Of a DNA stretch of 36,822 nucleotides, positions 8,633 through 17,605 are shown piece by piece. Each line of letters begins with the position of its first letter. The stretch's first letter is position 1. Source of the DNA: JBOIBN01 sp050739575 (lineage in GTDB: Bacteria; Pseudomonadota; Gammaproteobacteria; JAKDMP01); the NCBI GenBank assembly GCA_050739575.1, contig JBOIBN010000020.1:1-36822 (forward strand), written 5' to 3'. The notes beneath the pieces were generated by a model, which was not told the DNA's origin, searched no databases, and saw only the letters and a program-made list of their open reading frames with translations. The position numbers were made by a program, and so were the translations under genes.

Positions 8633-9139
8633 ATGGCCAAAATCACGCTCAAGGGCAATCCCATTCACACCATCGGAGAGCTGCCTTCGAAAGGCAAGCC
8701 CGCGCCCGACTTCAAGCTCACCAGCGGCGATCTCGCTGACGCGTCGCTTGCCAATTTCAAGGGCAAGAAAAAACTTTTGAACATCGTGCCGAGCCTCGAT
8801 ACGCCCGTGTGCGCGATTTCGACCAAAAAGTTCAACGACTACGCGAAGGATCACCCCGACACGGTCATGCTCGTCGTCTCGGCCGATCTGCCGTTTGCAC
8901 AAAAGCGCTTTTGCGGCAACGAGGGCTTGAGCAACGTAGTACCGCTCGCCATGTTCCGCAACAAAAAATTCGCGAACGACTACGGCGTGCTCATCACCGA
9001 CGGTCCGCTGGCGGGGCTCACGGCGCGCGCCGTGGTCGTGCTGGATGCCGGCAACACCGTTCGCTACACCGAACTGGTGCCGGAGATCGGGCAGGAACCC
9101 GGTTACGAAGCGGCACTCCAAGCGCTCGACGCGTGCTGA
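8633..9139 (+). CDS. tpx: Thiol peroxidase (atypical 2-Cys peroxiredoxin)
   Basis: Tpx reduces hydrogen peroxide and alkyl hydroperoxides with electrons from thioredoxin. The 168-residue product is full length. The peroxidatic Cys60 lies in SLDTPVCA and the resolving Cys94 in PFAQKRFCG, matching the Cys61/Cys95 pair of the E. coli enzyme; DGPLAGLTARAVVVLD is also conserved. AGGAG precedes the ATG. It lies between gcvPA (4 bp upstream) and gcvPB, whose GTG start overlaps its stop by 7 bp, so it should be translated at levels tied to the P-protein subunits. There is no signal peptide, so it is cytoplasmic, unlike the periplasmic reports for the E. coli protein. Confidence 0.95.
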   Translation: MAKITLKGNPIHTIGELPSKGKPAPDFKLTSGDLADASLANFKGKKKLLNIVPSLDTPVCAISTKKFNDYAKDHPDTVMLVVSADLPFAQKRFCGNEGLSNVVPLAMFRNKKFANDYGVLITDGPLAGLTARAVVVLDAGNTVRYTELVPEIGQEPGYEAALQALDAC

Positions 9140-10590
9140 TCTTCGAGCATTCACGACCGGGACGCCAGGCCCGCGCACAGGCGCCGGCAGGCGAGTTCGC
9201 GACCGATGACCTGCCTACCGCGCTGCTGCGCGAGGCGCCGCCCGCGCTGCCCGAAGTTTCCGAGATGGACGCCGTGCGCCACTACACGCGCCTTTCGCAG
9301 AAGAACTTTTCGATCGATACGCACTTTTATCCGCTCGGCTCCTGCACCATGAAGTACAACCCGCGCGCATCGAATACGCTCGCGTTGCTTCCCGGATTTC
9401 TGAATCGTCATCCGCTCGCGCCAGATTCGACCGGCCAGGGCATACTCACCTGCCTCTACGAATTGCAGGACATCCTGAAAGCCGTCTCAGGCATGCGTGC
9501 GGTGTCGCTTGCGCCAATGGCAGGGGCGCAGGGTGAATTCACCGGCGTCGCCATGATCCGCGCCTACCATCGTGCACGCGGCGATACCGAACGCACGGAG
9601 ATTATCGTGCCGGACGCCGCGCACGGCACCAATCCCGCGACCGCCGCCATGTGCGGCTACACCGTGCGCGAGATCCGAACCGGCGCCGACGGCGACGTGG
9701 AGCTCGACGGACTCAAGGCCGCGGTCGGCCCGAAGACGGCCGGGATCATGCTGACGAATCCCTCTACGCTCGGGGTATTCGAACGGCACATCGCCGAGAT
9801 CGCCAAAATCGTGCATGCCGCCGGCGGCATGCTCTATTACGACGGCGCCAACATGAACGCGATTCTCGGCAAGGTGCGCCCCGGCGACATGGGCTTCGAC
9901 GTCATGCACTTCAACCTGCACAAGACCTTCTCCACGCCGCACGGCGGCGGCGGCCCGGGCGCGGGTGCGGTAGCCGTCGGGCCGCGGCTCGAACCCTTCC
10001 TGCCGCTGCCGCTGGTCGCGAAGGACGGCGACGCTTACTGCCTGCTCGCCGAGTCCGATCGGCCGCAATCCATCGGGCGCCTTTCCGCCTTCAACGGCAA
10101 CATCGGCGTGCTGCTGCGCGCCTATGTCTACAGCCGCATGCTCGGTGTCGAAGGCATGCATCGCGTCGCCGAGTTTGCGACGCTCAATGCGGCGTATCTC
10201 GCGCAGCGCCTCGCCGACGCCGGATTCGAACTTGCCTATCCGGAGCGGCGTGCGAGCCACGAGTTCATCGTCACCCTGAAAAAGCTTGCGAAAGAGAACG
10301 GCGTGACGGCGATGGACTTCGCCAAGCGGCTGCTCGATTACGGCTTCCACGCGCCAACCACGTACTTTCCGCTGCTCGTGCCGGAATGCCTGCTGATCGA
10401 GCCGACCGAAACCGAAGCGAAGGAAACGCTCGATGCGTTCGTCGAGGCGATGGGTGCCATTCTCGCCGAAGCGCGTAGCGAACCCGACAAGCTCAAGGGC
10501 GCACCGTACACGACGCCCGTCGGACGGCTCGATGACGTCAAGGCCGCACGCGAGCTGGATCTTTCATACCAAACAGGAGGCTCCACGTGA
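9133..10590 (+). CDS. gcvPB: Glycine dehydrogenase (decarboxylating) subunit 2
   Basis: This is the PLP-binding half of the split glycine decarboxylase, 485 residues. The start is a GTG at 9133 inside the last codons of tpx. It gives the characteristic N-terminus (M)LIFEHSRPGR; no ATG is suitably placed and the frame is open far upstream only by chance. Motifs include the substrate-loop segment FYPLGSCTMKYNPR (residues 66-78), DAAHGTNPAT, YYDGANMNAI, and the Schiff-base lysine Lys264 in HFNLHKTFSTPHGGGGPG. The 7-bp overlap with tpx suggests translational coupling. Its TGA overlaps the GTG of the following kinase. Confidence 0.95.
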   Translation: MLIFEHSRPGRQARAQAPAGEFATDDLPTALLREAPPALPEVSEMDAVRHYTRLSQKNFSIDTHFYPLGSCTMKYNPRASNTLALLPGFLNRHPLAPDSTGQGILTCLYELQDILKAVSGMRAVSLAPMAGAQGEFTGVAMIRAYHRARGDTERTEIIVPDAAHGTNPATAAMCGYTVREIRTGADGDVELDGLKAAVGPKTAGIMLTNPSTLGVFERHIAEIAKIVHAAGGMLYYDGANMNAILGKVRPGDMGFDVMHFNLHKTFSTPHGGGGPGAGAVAVGPRLEPFLPLPLVAKDGDAYCLLAESDRPQSIGRLSAFNGNIGVLLRAYVYSRMLGVEGMHRVAEFATLNAAYLAQRLADAGFELAYPERRASHEFIVTLKKLAKENGVTAMDFAKRLLDYGFHAPTTYFPLLVPECLLIEPTETEAKETLDAFVEAMGAILAEARSEPDKLKGAPYTTPVGRLDDVKAARELDLSYQTGGST

Positions 10591-11522
10591 GCGCACTAAT
10601 ATCCGGATCACTCGCCTACGACACCATCATGCGTTTCCCCGGACATTTTGCCGAACACATACTGCCCGACCAGATCCACAGGCTGTCGGTCGCATTCATG
10701 GTGAACGAGTTGCGGCGCGAATTCGGAGGTTGCGCGGGCAACGTCGCCTACACGCTGACATTGCTCGGCGAAAAAGCATTGCCGGTCGGGGCGGCCGGCC
10801 GCGATTTCGCTTCCTACGCGAAATGGCTGGACGAGAACGGCATCGCCCGCGGCCACATCCTCGAACTCGGCGATGTCTATACCGCTCAGGCCTACATCAC
10901 TACCGATGACGACGGCAACCAGATCACCGCGTTTCATCCCGGCGCCATGTCGCGCGCCCACGAGCAGCATCTGCCCCAACTTGCCGATGCGCGCATCGGC
11001 ATCGTCGCCCCCGACGGCCGCGAGGCCATGATTCAGCGCGCCGCGGAATTCTCCGCCGCGAGCCTGCCCTTCGTCTTCGATCCGGGCCAGGGACTGCCCA
11101 TGTTCGACGGCTCGGAACTAGAAGGCTTCATGGAACAGGCGACATGGCTCGCCATGAACGACTACGAGGCAGGCGTCTTTTGCGAAAAGACGCGGCTGGG
11201 TTTCGAAGAAATCGCCGAACGCGTCGAAGCGCTCGTCGTAACGCGCGGCGCGCATGGTTCGATCATCTACTCCGGCGGCGAACAGTACGAGATTCCCGCG
11301 GTGGAAGCGACTGCGGTGGTGGACCCGACCGGCTGCGGTGATGCCTATCGCGCGGGGCTCCTTTACGGGCTGATGAACGACTTCGAATGGGAAACCGTCG
11401 GGCGCATCGCCTCGCTCGCGGGCTCGATCAAGATCGCGAGCGAAGGCACCCAGAATCACCGTTTCACGGCCGATGAATTCGCCGCCCGCTTCGAGGCCGC
11501 CTTCGGTTATTCCTACGCCTGA
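10587..11522 (+). CDS. PfkB-family sugar/nucleoside kinase (adenosine kinase-like)
   Basis: This is a ribokinase-fold kinase of 311 residues. It starts with GTG 10587, overlapping the gcvPB stop and preceded by AGGAGG. The N-terminal glycine-rich segment is FGGCAGNVAYTLTLLG (residues 47-61), and the C-terminal signature VDPTGCGDAYRAG (245-257) supplies the anion hole and the catalytic base Asp252. The overall sequence resembles proteobacterial proteins annotated as adenosine kinase or carbohydrate kinase, but the substrate cannot be decided from sequence. Its position as last gene of the gcv operon might link it to salvage of adenosine or one-carbon metabolism; that is inference. Confidence 0.85.
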   Translation: MSALISGSLAYDTIMRFPGHFAEHILPDQIHRLSVAFMVNELRREFGGCAGNVAYTLTLLGEKALPVGAAGRDFASYAKWLDENGIARGHILELGDVYTAQAYITTDDDGNQITAFHPGAMSRAHEQHLPQLADARIGIVAPDGREAMIQRAAEFSAASLPFVFDPGQGLPMFDGSELEGFMEQATWLAMNDYEAGVFCEKTRLGFEEIAERVEALVVTRGAHGSIIYSGGEQYEIPAVEATAVVDPTGCGDAYRAGLLYGLMNDFEWETVGRIASLAGSIKIASEGTQNHRFTADEFAARFEAAFGYSYA

Positions 11523-11584
11523 GCAGGCGACAACAAAATTTTCGAGAGCCGATCGGCAATTCGTGAACTACGTTCTGCGAATAA

Positions 11585-13456
11585 ATGAATAACAAGCTGC
11601 CGCCCCCTGTGGGCCGCCCGCGCGTGCCGCGCCGGCTTGGCGATTTCAATGCGCATCCGCGCATGCTCCTGATCTGCGCGCTCGCGCTCGCGGTCGGCGG
11701 CGTGGCGGCACTGGTCGCCGATGCGCTTCTCAAGCTGATCGGACTCATCACCAACCTTGTGTTTTACCAGCGCGTGGCACTTTCGCTGGTCGCACCAAGC
11801 GGCGGGCACGATATGTGGTGGCTGATCGTCGCCGCGCCCGTGGTCGGCGGGTTGATCGTCGGCCTAATGGCGCGTTACGGCTCGGAAGCAATCCGCGGGC
11901 ACGGCATGCCGGAGGCGATCGAAGCGATCCTGCGCGGCGGCAGCAAGATCAAGCCGCGTGTTGCGATTCTCAAACCCGTTTCTTCGGCAATCACCATTGG
12001 CACCGGCGGACCGTTCGGCGCCGAGGGACCGATCATCATGACCGGCGGTGCCTTCGGTTCCCTGCTCGCGCAGACGCTCTCGCTCACCGCCGACGAGCGC
12101 AAGACGCTGCTCGTAGCGGGCGCCGCCGCCGGCATGGCGGCCACCTTCAACGCGCCGCTTGCCTCGATCCTGCTCGCAGTGGAACTGCTGCTTTTCGAGA
12201 TGCGCCCGCGCTCCTTCGTGCCGGTCACCATTGCCGTGGTCGTCGCGACGGCGATCCGCTGGCCGCTGCTCGGCTTCGCACCGATTTTCGCGACCCATTA
12301 CGTGCTGGGCGCCTTCAGCCCCGCCGTGCTCGGGCTCTGCGTGGTGGCCGGGCTCATCGGCGGTTTCGTCGCGTGGCTTGCGACCGCCCTCGTGTATCTG
12401 TCCGAAGACACTTTCCGCAAACTCCCGATCCACTGGATGTGGTGGCCGGCGATCGGCGGGCTCATCATCGGCATCGGCGGTTTGTTCGAGCCGCGCGCGC
12501 TCGGCGTCGGCTACGACGTCATCCGCACCCTGCTCGAAGGCAAGGCGACGCTTTCCCTCATCATCGGCATCCTGGTGATCAAGACCCTGATCTGGAGTCT
12601 GTCGCTCGGCTCCGGCACCTCGGGCGGCGTGCTCGCGCCGGTGTTCATGATCGGCGCGGCACTCGGCGCGGTATTGAGCCTGGTCTTCCCGGCTGTGGCA
12701 CCCGGGTTCTGGTCGCTGATGTGTCTCGCCGCCGTGGTAGGCGGCGTCATGCGCAGCCCCCTCACCGGCGTCATCTTCGCCATGGAACTTACCCACCAGT
12801 GGGACGCCCTGTTACCGCTGGTGATCGCTTCGACGGCGGCGTTTCTGCTCTCCGCGCTCGTGCTCAAGCGCTCGGTGCTGACCGAAAAGGTAGTGCGCAA
12901 GGGCACGCACGTCACGCGCGAATACTCGGTAGATCCGCTCGAAGTGTTTCTGACCGGCGAAATCATGCCGCGCAATTTCGTGAGCTTTCGCTCCGGCACC
13001 ACTCTGCGCGAAGCGGCGACGGAAGCGGCCGGTGCCTGGTCGAGCGGCGGCAAACGCAAACTCGAACAAGGCCAGCGGCTCTATCCGGTGCTGGACGCGG
13101 ACAACCTCATGATCGGCCTGATTACGCGCCATCAACTGCTCGATGCCGCATTCGAACTCGCCGCGACACCCGACACCCTGCTCGACGATGTGATGATCCG
13201 TGAGATGGTGCTTGGCTACCCGGACATGACGCTGCGCGAACTCGCGAATCTGATGGCCGAGCACGAAATCGCCAACCTGCCGATCGTCGCGCGCGACGAT
13301 CCGCGCGAGGTGCTGAGCGTAATGACCATCGAACACGTCCTGCAGGGGCGGCTAATCGACCTGAACGAAGAGCGCATGACCGAACGCACGATTAACCTGC
13401 CGCTGATCCGGGCCGTGCGCGGCGGTCTGTTGGTGATGCGCCGCCGCCGCGGCTGA
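11585..13456 (+). CDS. ClC-family chloride/proton antiporter with CBS domain pair
   Basis: This 623-residue protein has a ClC membrane core and a cytoplasmic CBS tandem. Selectivity and gate motifs are visible: RGHGMPEA (104-111), GPFGAEGPI with the gating glutamate Glu147, and GTSGGVLAPVFMIGAALGA (344-362). FEMRP places a glutamate (Glu205) where the proton-transfer Glu203 of the E. coli exchanger sits, so I predict an H+/Cl- exchanger rather than a channel. The CBS domains cover roughly residues 458-600 and often bind adenine nucleotides. No clear ribosome site precedes the ATG. It follows the gcv operon by 62 bp and could be a separate unit. Possible roles are acid resistance or charge balance. 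Confidence 0.9.
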   Translation: MNNKLPPPVGRPRVPRRLGDFNAHPRMLLICALALAVGGVAALVADALLKLIGLITNLVFYQRVALSLVAPSGGHDMWWLIVAAPVVGGLIVGLMARYGSEAIRGHGMPEAIEAILRGGSKIKPRVAILKPVSSAITIGTGGPFGAEGPIIMTGGAFGSLLAQTLSLTADERKTLLVAGAAAGMAATFNAPLASILLAVELLLFEMRPRSFVPVTIAVVVATAIRWPLLGFAPIFATHYVLGAFSPAVLGLCVVAGLIGGFVAWLATALVYLSEDTFRKLPIHWMWWPAIGGLIIGIGGLFEPRALGVGYDVIRTLLEGKATLSLIIGILVIKTLIWSLSLGSGTSGGVLAPVFMIGAALGAVLSLVFPAVAPGFWSLMCLAAVVGGVMRSPLTGVIFAMELTHQWDALLPLVIASTAAFLLSALVLKRSVLTEKVVRKGTHVTREYSVDPLEVFLTGEIMPRNFVSFRSGTTLREAATEAAGAWSSGGKRKLEQGQRLYPVLDADNLMIGLITRHQLLDAAFELAATPDTLLDDVMIREMVLGYPDMTLRELANLMAEHEIANLPIVARDDPREVLSVMTIEHVLQGRLIDLNEERMTERTINLPLIRAVRGGLLVMRRRRG

Positions 13457-13599
13457 CAAGCGGCTGCAAAACTACTGCGCTCGGCATCTTGGGCGCAGGC
13501 GGTGCTCGAAATCCTCATTTACTCACGTGTAAACTGCGGTTTCTGCGCTCCGGCTGCGCCCAAGCCGCCTTCGCTCGCTACGTTTTGCAGCCGCTTGTC
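13455..13599. repeat. Long imperfect inverted repeat downstream of the ClC gene
   Basis: A perfect 18-bp inverted repeat, GACAAGCGGCTGCAAAAC at 13455-13472 and its complement at 13582-13599, encloses 109 bp. The inner parts also match when one arm is inverted, for example TTGGGCGCAG in both arms, so the whole 145 bp could fold into one long imperfect hairpin. It begins at the last base pairs of the ClC coding region and fills the gap before the next gene. It could be a small non-autonomous element or an intergenic repeat; copy number elsewhere is unknown. Confidence 0.6.
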
Positions 13600-13735
13600 G
13601 CCATACTCAACGCCTCTGCCCCCGCTTTCCGCACAGGCGGCAACGGGAAGTTCGCGGGGAATCTTTTCGATGCGGCACAATAAGGAAGTTCTGACGTTTC
13701 GAACAATGTGAAAGCCCTGCCCGATTACCGCCGCC

Positions 13736-14827
13736 ATGAACACCGCGCTCATCGTTGACATCGTGGCATTTATCGTCTTGCTGGCGCTTTCGGCATTGGT
13801 GCGCTCGCGTTTCAGGCATCGCGGTTATTCGGCGACCGCCGCCGGCGCCATTGTGATGGCCATCGGCATCTTCGCGGACGCCTCGCTGCCGCAATTGCCG
13901 TTTTATACACCGCTCATCGCGCAGCTTGTGGCGATAGAACTTCTGGTGATCTGGATTTTTCTCGCCGGATCTTATTTCGTTTCCGCGATCAACCGGCACT
14001 TTCGCATGCACGTCGCGCATCCGCTGCGCCGTTTCGCCATCGGCACCTGGGTTGCAGGCACTGCCGTGCTTTCCGTCCTCGTTCTTCATACGCTGCCACA
14101 AGCATTACTCCTCGGCAAAGCGATCGCGCTTCTCGCGGTCGCGATTTATCTTCCCTACGTGGTGCTGTTCGTGCAGGGTTACGCCCGGCTGTGGCGTCAT
14201 CCGCTCAAGCAAAACGCCAACGGGGTGATTCTGCTCGCGACCGTCTCCACGCAATCCATCGTCATCGCCCTGCACACCGCCTTCGGTGCGGCGTTTCCCG
14301 TGCCGGTGGCCATCGGCATGGTCGCATTCGACATGATCTTCCTGTGCTCTGGGCTGGTGCTCATCGCCCTGCATTACCACGCGGAAGGGAGTTGGTTGCT
14401 CGCGGTCGAATGGAAAAACACCAACTGCATCGTGCACGGCGCCGTGTCCATCACCGGTCTCGCCCTGGTGCTCACCTCGAACTTCGTCTCCGACGTGCTG
14501 CTCGGTGTGTGGGAAGTCGCGCTCGTGCTATTCGTTGTGATCGAAACGCTGGAATTCGTGCGCCTGTGCGAGCGCGAACACCGACGCGGTTTTCGCCGGG
14601 GCCTGCTCGTGTACGACACGACACAGTGGGCGCGCAACTTCACCTACGGCATGTTCTACGCCTTCAGCCTTGCGCTCTATCGCCATCTCGCCGTCGCTTC
14701 TAGTCCTACCGGCGACCTCTGGCACCCCGCGCTGCGCATCATTGCCGAATGGGGACAATACGTCGTGCTAGCCATCCTGCTCATCGAAATCGCCATCTTC
14801 TTCCGCGCCCGCCTGCATCTTTTCTGA
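13736..14827 (+). CDS. Polytopic inner-membrane protein, function unknown
   Basis: The 363-residue product has roughly ten hydrophobic segments with short loops and no soluble domain. The order and spacing of helices and phrases such as RFAIGTWVAGTAVLSVLV recall the SLAC1/TehA (tellurite-resistance/dicarboxylate) transporter fold, but I cannot show a diagnostic motif, so this is only a suggestion. Cytoplasmic loops are short and basic (RSRFRHRGY, RLCEREHRRGFRRG). It is a stand-alone gene: a repeat-filled 279-bp gap precedes it and a convergent gene follows. The ATG at 13736 has no strong ribosome site. Confidence 0.6.
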   Translation: MNTALIVDIVAFIVLLALSALVRSRFRHRGYSATAAGAIVMAIGIFADASLPQLPFYTPLIAQLVAIELLVIWIFLAGSYFVSAINRHFRMHVAHPLRRFAIGTWVAGTAVLSVLVLHTLPQALLLGKAIALLAVAIYLPYVVLFVQGYARLWRHPLKQNANGVILLATVSTQSIVIALHTAFGAAFPVPVAIGMVAFDMIFLCSGLVLIALHYHAEGSWLLAVEWKNTNCIVHGAVSITGLALVLTSNFVSDVLLGVWEVALVLFVVIETLEFVRLCEREHRRGFRRGLLVYDTTQWARNFTYGMFYAFSLALYRHLAVASSPTGDLWHPALRIIAEWGQYVVLAILLIEIAIFFRARLHLF

Positions 14828-14983
14828 CTCGCGCCGCGGTCCGCGCATCAAGCGTAAGCGGACCAAATACGCCGTCAACTCGATCACTAGCTCCGTGGGC
14901 TCACGCTTGGCGGCCACCTTCGCTTGTCCGCATAAAGCCGCATTGCAGTTTTTAACCGCCGAGGCCGGCGGCGACTTCCAGGC

Positions 14984-15430
14984 TCAGCCCCCGCAGTTGC
15001 CTACGCGCTTGGCTTTTACCGTTCGGGTGGTATCTACATTCATGTTGCCGATGCGTCCCGCGGTATGGATCGTTGCGGCGTATGAAGTCAGGGACGTAAA
15101 GGTCATTTTCCCCTGGGACGTCGTCTTGTTGCCTTCGCCGGTGCACACGAGCGTGTAGGTCGCGCTGTTTCCGAATCGCATAAAGCTTTTCCGGGCACAG
15201 CTCATACCAGCAGCCGTTGCAAACCGAGGGGTGATGTTGTTTTTCACGATATGCGCTGGCGTAATGCATTGTTTGTACACGTGTTCGTCCAGAAATAGAG
15301 GCCGGTTCGCCATTGTCATCTTTGCAGTCACGGCCCACAGGCCGGGCCGCATCATGGGACCGGAGGCCCCTGCACTCAGCGGCGTCGCTAACAATGCCGC
15401 TGCTCCTGCTATAAAAATCATGTGTTTCAT
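14984..15430 (-). CDS. DUF3617 family secreted protein
   Basis: This is a 148-residue exported protein of unknown function. I start it at ATG 15430, which has GGAG eight bases upstream and gives a clean signal peptide (MKHMIFIAGAAALLATPLSA); the frame is open further upstream but that part looks non-coding. After the signal peptide come the DUF3617 hallmarks: MRPGLWAVTAKM, a KQCITPAH segment, a central cysteine, LVCTGEG, a TFTSLTSYAA strand and a C-terminal NCGG. Four cysteines suggest two disulfides in the periplasm. Convergent with the upstream membrane-protein gene. Confidence 0.8.
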   Translation of the reverse strand: MKHMIFIAGAAALLATPLSAGASGPMMRPGLWAVTAKMTMANRPLFLDEHVYKQCITPAHIVKNNITPRFATAAGMSCARKSFMRFGNSATYTLVCTGEGNKTTSQGKMTFTSLTSYAATIHTAGRIGNMNVDTTRTVKAKRVGNCGG

Positions 15431-15643
15431 CGCCCGTTCTCCAGTTGATGTGTTGATCTTGTCGGCTGACGGGCAGGCCGGATACGCTGCACTGCCGCAC
15501 CAGTCGCCGAAACGGCTTCTACGCGCGGGATTGACGACGGGCAAGCGGGCTCGATACTTAAGATTCGCAGGTCTAACGAACCCGGCATCCTTAAGCATCT
15601 GTCAAAAGATGAATTGATCGGAGGTTGCTTGGCAGGGAGCGCC

Positions 15644-16918
15644 CTATTCTGCGTTTACGCTTTTACCCCGTGTGGGTTGCGCGCCGTTCGAAACGCGCCC
15701 GCGAACCACCGCTAACGTTAAGAGCGCAATCAAGGCCAGCACGGCGACTACGATCGCGAACCAGACACCCGCCGTTCGCAGGCCGAGCTTCTCGGCCGCC
15801 ACGCCCACTCCGATCACCGGGATCGAGATGGCCACGTAGAGCACGACGAAAAAAGTGGAGGCGACTTCGCCGCGACGCTCAGGCGGACTGCCCGCCGTCA
15901 CTGCCGCCATGCCGGCGCGGAAGGCCAGCCCCTGACCGATCCCGGACACGACGCCGCCGGCTATCAACAGGCCGAGGGACGCAACGCCGATAGCGACGCC
16001 GAGCAGTCCGCCACCCGCAGCGAGTATCAGGCATCCGATCGGGAGCGCCCAACGCTCGGACACGTATTTGAGCGAGAGCTGGCCGAGTGTGGAGGCAGCG
16101 AAAACCACGAACACCACCCCTCCCGTCAGTGCATGGTTCGATAACTTTAGTATTTCGCCGAGGAAGGCGGGCGCAACGGCGGTGAACAACCCGAGCACGG
16201 CAAACCCCGCGAATCCGACAATGGCCGACGGCACGAACACGGCGCGCACCTGCGAAGGAACTTGCAGACGTTGCGGGCGCAGGCGCGGCCGCTTGGCGAG
16301 AGTCACGGTTTCCGGCGCGCACCAAACACCCGCCAGCGCTATGACCAGCAACGCGAGATCAACGATGAAGCAAAGTTTGAGCGGCAATGGCGTATATTGA
16401 GCGAGCAGCCCGGCCAACAGCGGACCGAGACCGAGACCGCCCATGTTCGCGGCGGTTGCGACCAGGGTAGCCCGGCCGCGACTTCCATCGGGCGCAAGCT
16501 CGACGATCGCAACCGTTCCCGTGCCGGTGACGATGCCGGCGGAAAGGCCGGAAAACACGCGCCCGATAAAAAGCGACATCAGTCCGCCCCCGGCCAGAAA
16601 TACCACGGCACTGGCGCCGGACAGGACAATGCCCGCGAACAGCATTCGCCGTCTGCCGACCTGATCGGACCAGCCGCCGGCCACTATCAACGCAGCGATT
16701 ACCCCGACGGCGTAGACCGCGTAGATAATCGTCACCATCAGTTCGGAAATGCCAAGGCGGGTCTGATAGAGCGGATACAGCGGAGTCGGCAGCGTAGTGC
16801 CGAGCATCGTCGCCGCGAACGCGTAGGCCATCAGGACAAAAGCGAAGCGGCGTCGACGAGTCCACTGCACCTGCCTGGGGTCATCCTGTCTGGAGATCGC
16901 GCCGATTTGTTCGTTCAT
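15644..16918 (-). CDS. MFS transporter, probable drug/metabolite exporter
   Basis: A major facilitator of about 424 residues with twelve predicted helices. After a charged N-terminus comes the first helix, with TTLPTPLYPLYQTRLG directly behind it. The loop 2-3 motif A is GGWSDQVGRRRML, and GRVFSGLSAGIVTGTGTVAI lies in helices 4-5. A basic central loop (TLAKRPRLRPQRL) separates the halves. The pattern is that of DHA-type exporters. I use ATG 16918, with GAGG five bases upstream; GTG at 16921 is the adjacent alternative. A perfect palindrome lies just upstream and may be an operator. Substrate unknown. Confidence 0.85.
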   Translation of the reverse strand: MNEQIGAISRQDDPRQVQWTRRRRFAFVLMAYAFAATMLGTTLPTPLYPLYQTRLGISELMVTIIYAVYAVGVIAALIVAGGWSDQVGRRRMLFAGIVLSGASAVVFLAGGGLMSLFIGRVFSGLSAGIVTGTGTVAIVELAPDGSRGRATLVATAANMGGLGLGPLLAGLLAQYTPLPLKLCFIVDLALLVIALAGVWCAPETVTLAKRPRLRPQRLQVPSQVRAVFVPSAIVGFAGFAVLGLFTAVAPAFLGEILKLSNHALTGGVVFVVFAASTLGQLSLKYVSERWALPIGCLILAAGGGLLGVAIGVASLGLLIAGGVVSGIGQGLAFRAGMAAVTAGSPPERRGEVASTFFVVLYVAISIPVIGVGVAAEKLGLRTAGVWFAIVVAVLALIALLTLAVVRGRVSNGAQPTRGKSVNAE

Positions 16919-16928
16919 CACGGCCTCG

Positions 16929-16946
16929 AATTTGAAGCGTCAAATT
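16929..16946 (-). promoter_or_regulatory. Palindrome upstream of the MFS gene (putative operator)
   Basis: AATTTGA, a 4-base spacer (AGCG), then TCAAATT form a perfect 18-bp dyad whose edge is 11 bp from the ATG of the MFS gene. Dyads of this type at exporter promoters are commonly repressor sites (for example TetR, MarR or ArsR-type). No regulator gene lies next to it, so the binding protein is unknown. Confidence 0.4.
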
Positions 16947-17198
16947 TTGCGGTGAATCTCCAGCCGCATTCACACAGCTCGAATCTCCAGCAACAGTTAT
17001 CGGGCTATACGATTACTCGTCCGACTTCAAAGCGCCGGAAGATTCGAAGAAAAAACGAAATTCATTTCAAAGCCCAAGGATCCGAATTACGAAGATGCAT
17101 CCTCAAAATTGAGTAATTGTACCAACGACCCGTGCCAATCGAGTGCGGATACCCGGCTGACACGTCACAAAGGCAAACCACGTCCCCGCGCATCTCCA

Positions 17199-17577
17199 TC
17201 AGCTATTCACCGACCTGTCAGATTCGCCGCCGTTCGGTCCCCAGAAAAAGATCCAAGTGGAGAAGTCCGGCGAGAAGTTCTCGAAGCGATGCTCTATGCC
17301 GGAGCCGACAAAGAAAATTTCGCAGGGCTGGAACATGTTGCGAATGCCGTCAATCAATAACTCGCCGACGCCTGTGCGAATGATGTAAACCTCCTCTCTC
17401 GCATGAGGTTTCTGAGGATCCGCTCCGCCCGCTGCATATAGTCAACGCCGACATCGTGCCGTGAGAAAACGCGAGTGCCTAGCGTCGGCCTTCGGGCCAC
17501 TCCCCCGACGGCTGGTCTGGAATGCAGGACAACAGCTCTGCCAATGATGATTTCAGAAAAACCTCCCGAAACGACAT
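17199..17577 (-). pseudogene. Cupin-domain protein pseudogene (nonsense plus frameshift)
   Basis: Read from ATG 17577, the frame gives MSFREVFLKSSLAELL and then PDQPSGEWPEGRR before an in-frame TAG (17481-17479, codon 33), continuing with ALAFSHGTM. After a frameshift near 17430-17450 the remaining cupin domain is clear: GADPQKPHEREEVYIIRTG, then GSGIEHRFENFSPDF and WIFFWGPNGGE before TGA at 17201-17199. The total length of 379 bp is one more than a multiple of three, consistent with a net +1 or -2 shift. The intact ancestor was a small single-domain cupin of about 125 residues; the conserved HxxxE and H positions show a metal-binding cupin. Two independent lesions argue for a real dead gene rather than a base-call error. 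Confidence 0.75.
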
Positions 17578-17605
17578 GATCCGCTCACGCCGTAATCTGT
17601 TCACA

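Noticed and set aside
11815..13203. Long open frame (462 codons) inside the ClC gene in another frame
   Set aside because: Very arginine-rich out-of-frame translation of a clear ClC antiporter.
16262..17116. Open frame running opposite the MFS gene into the gap
   Set aside because: Mostly antisense of the MFS transporter; the extension codes for nothing recognisable.
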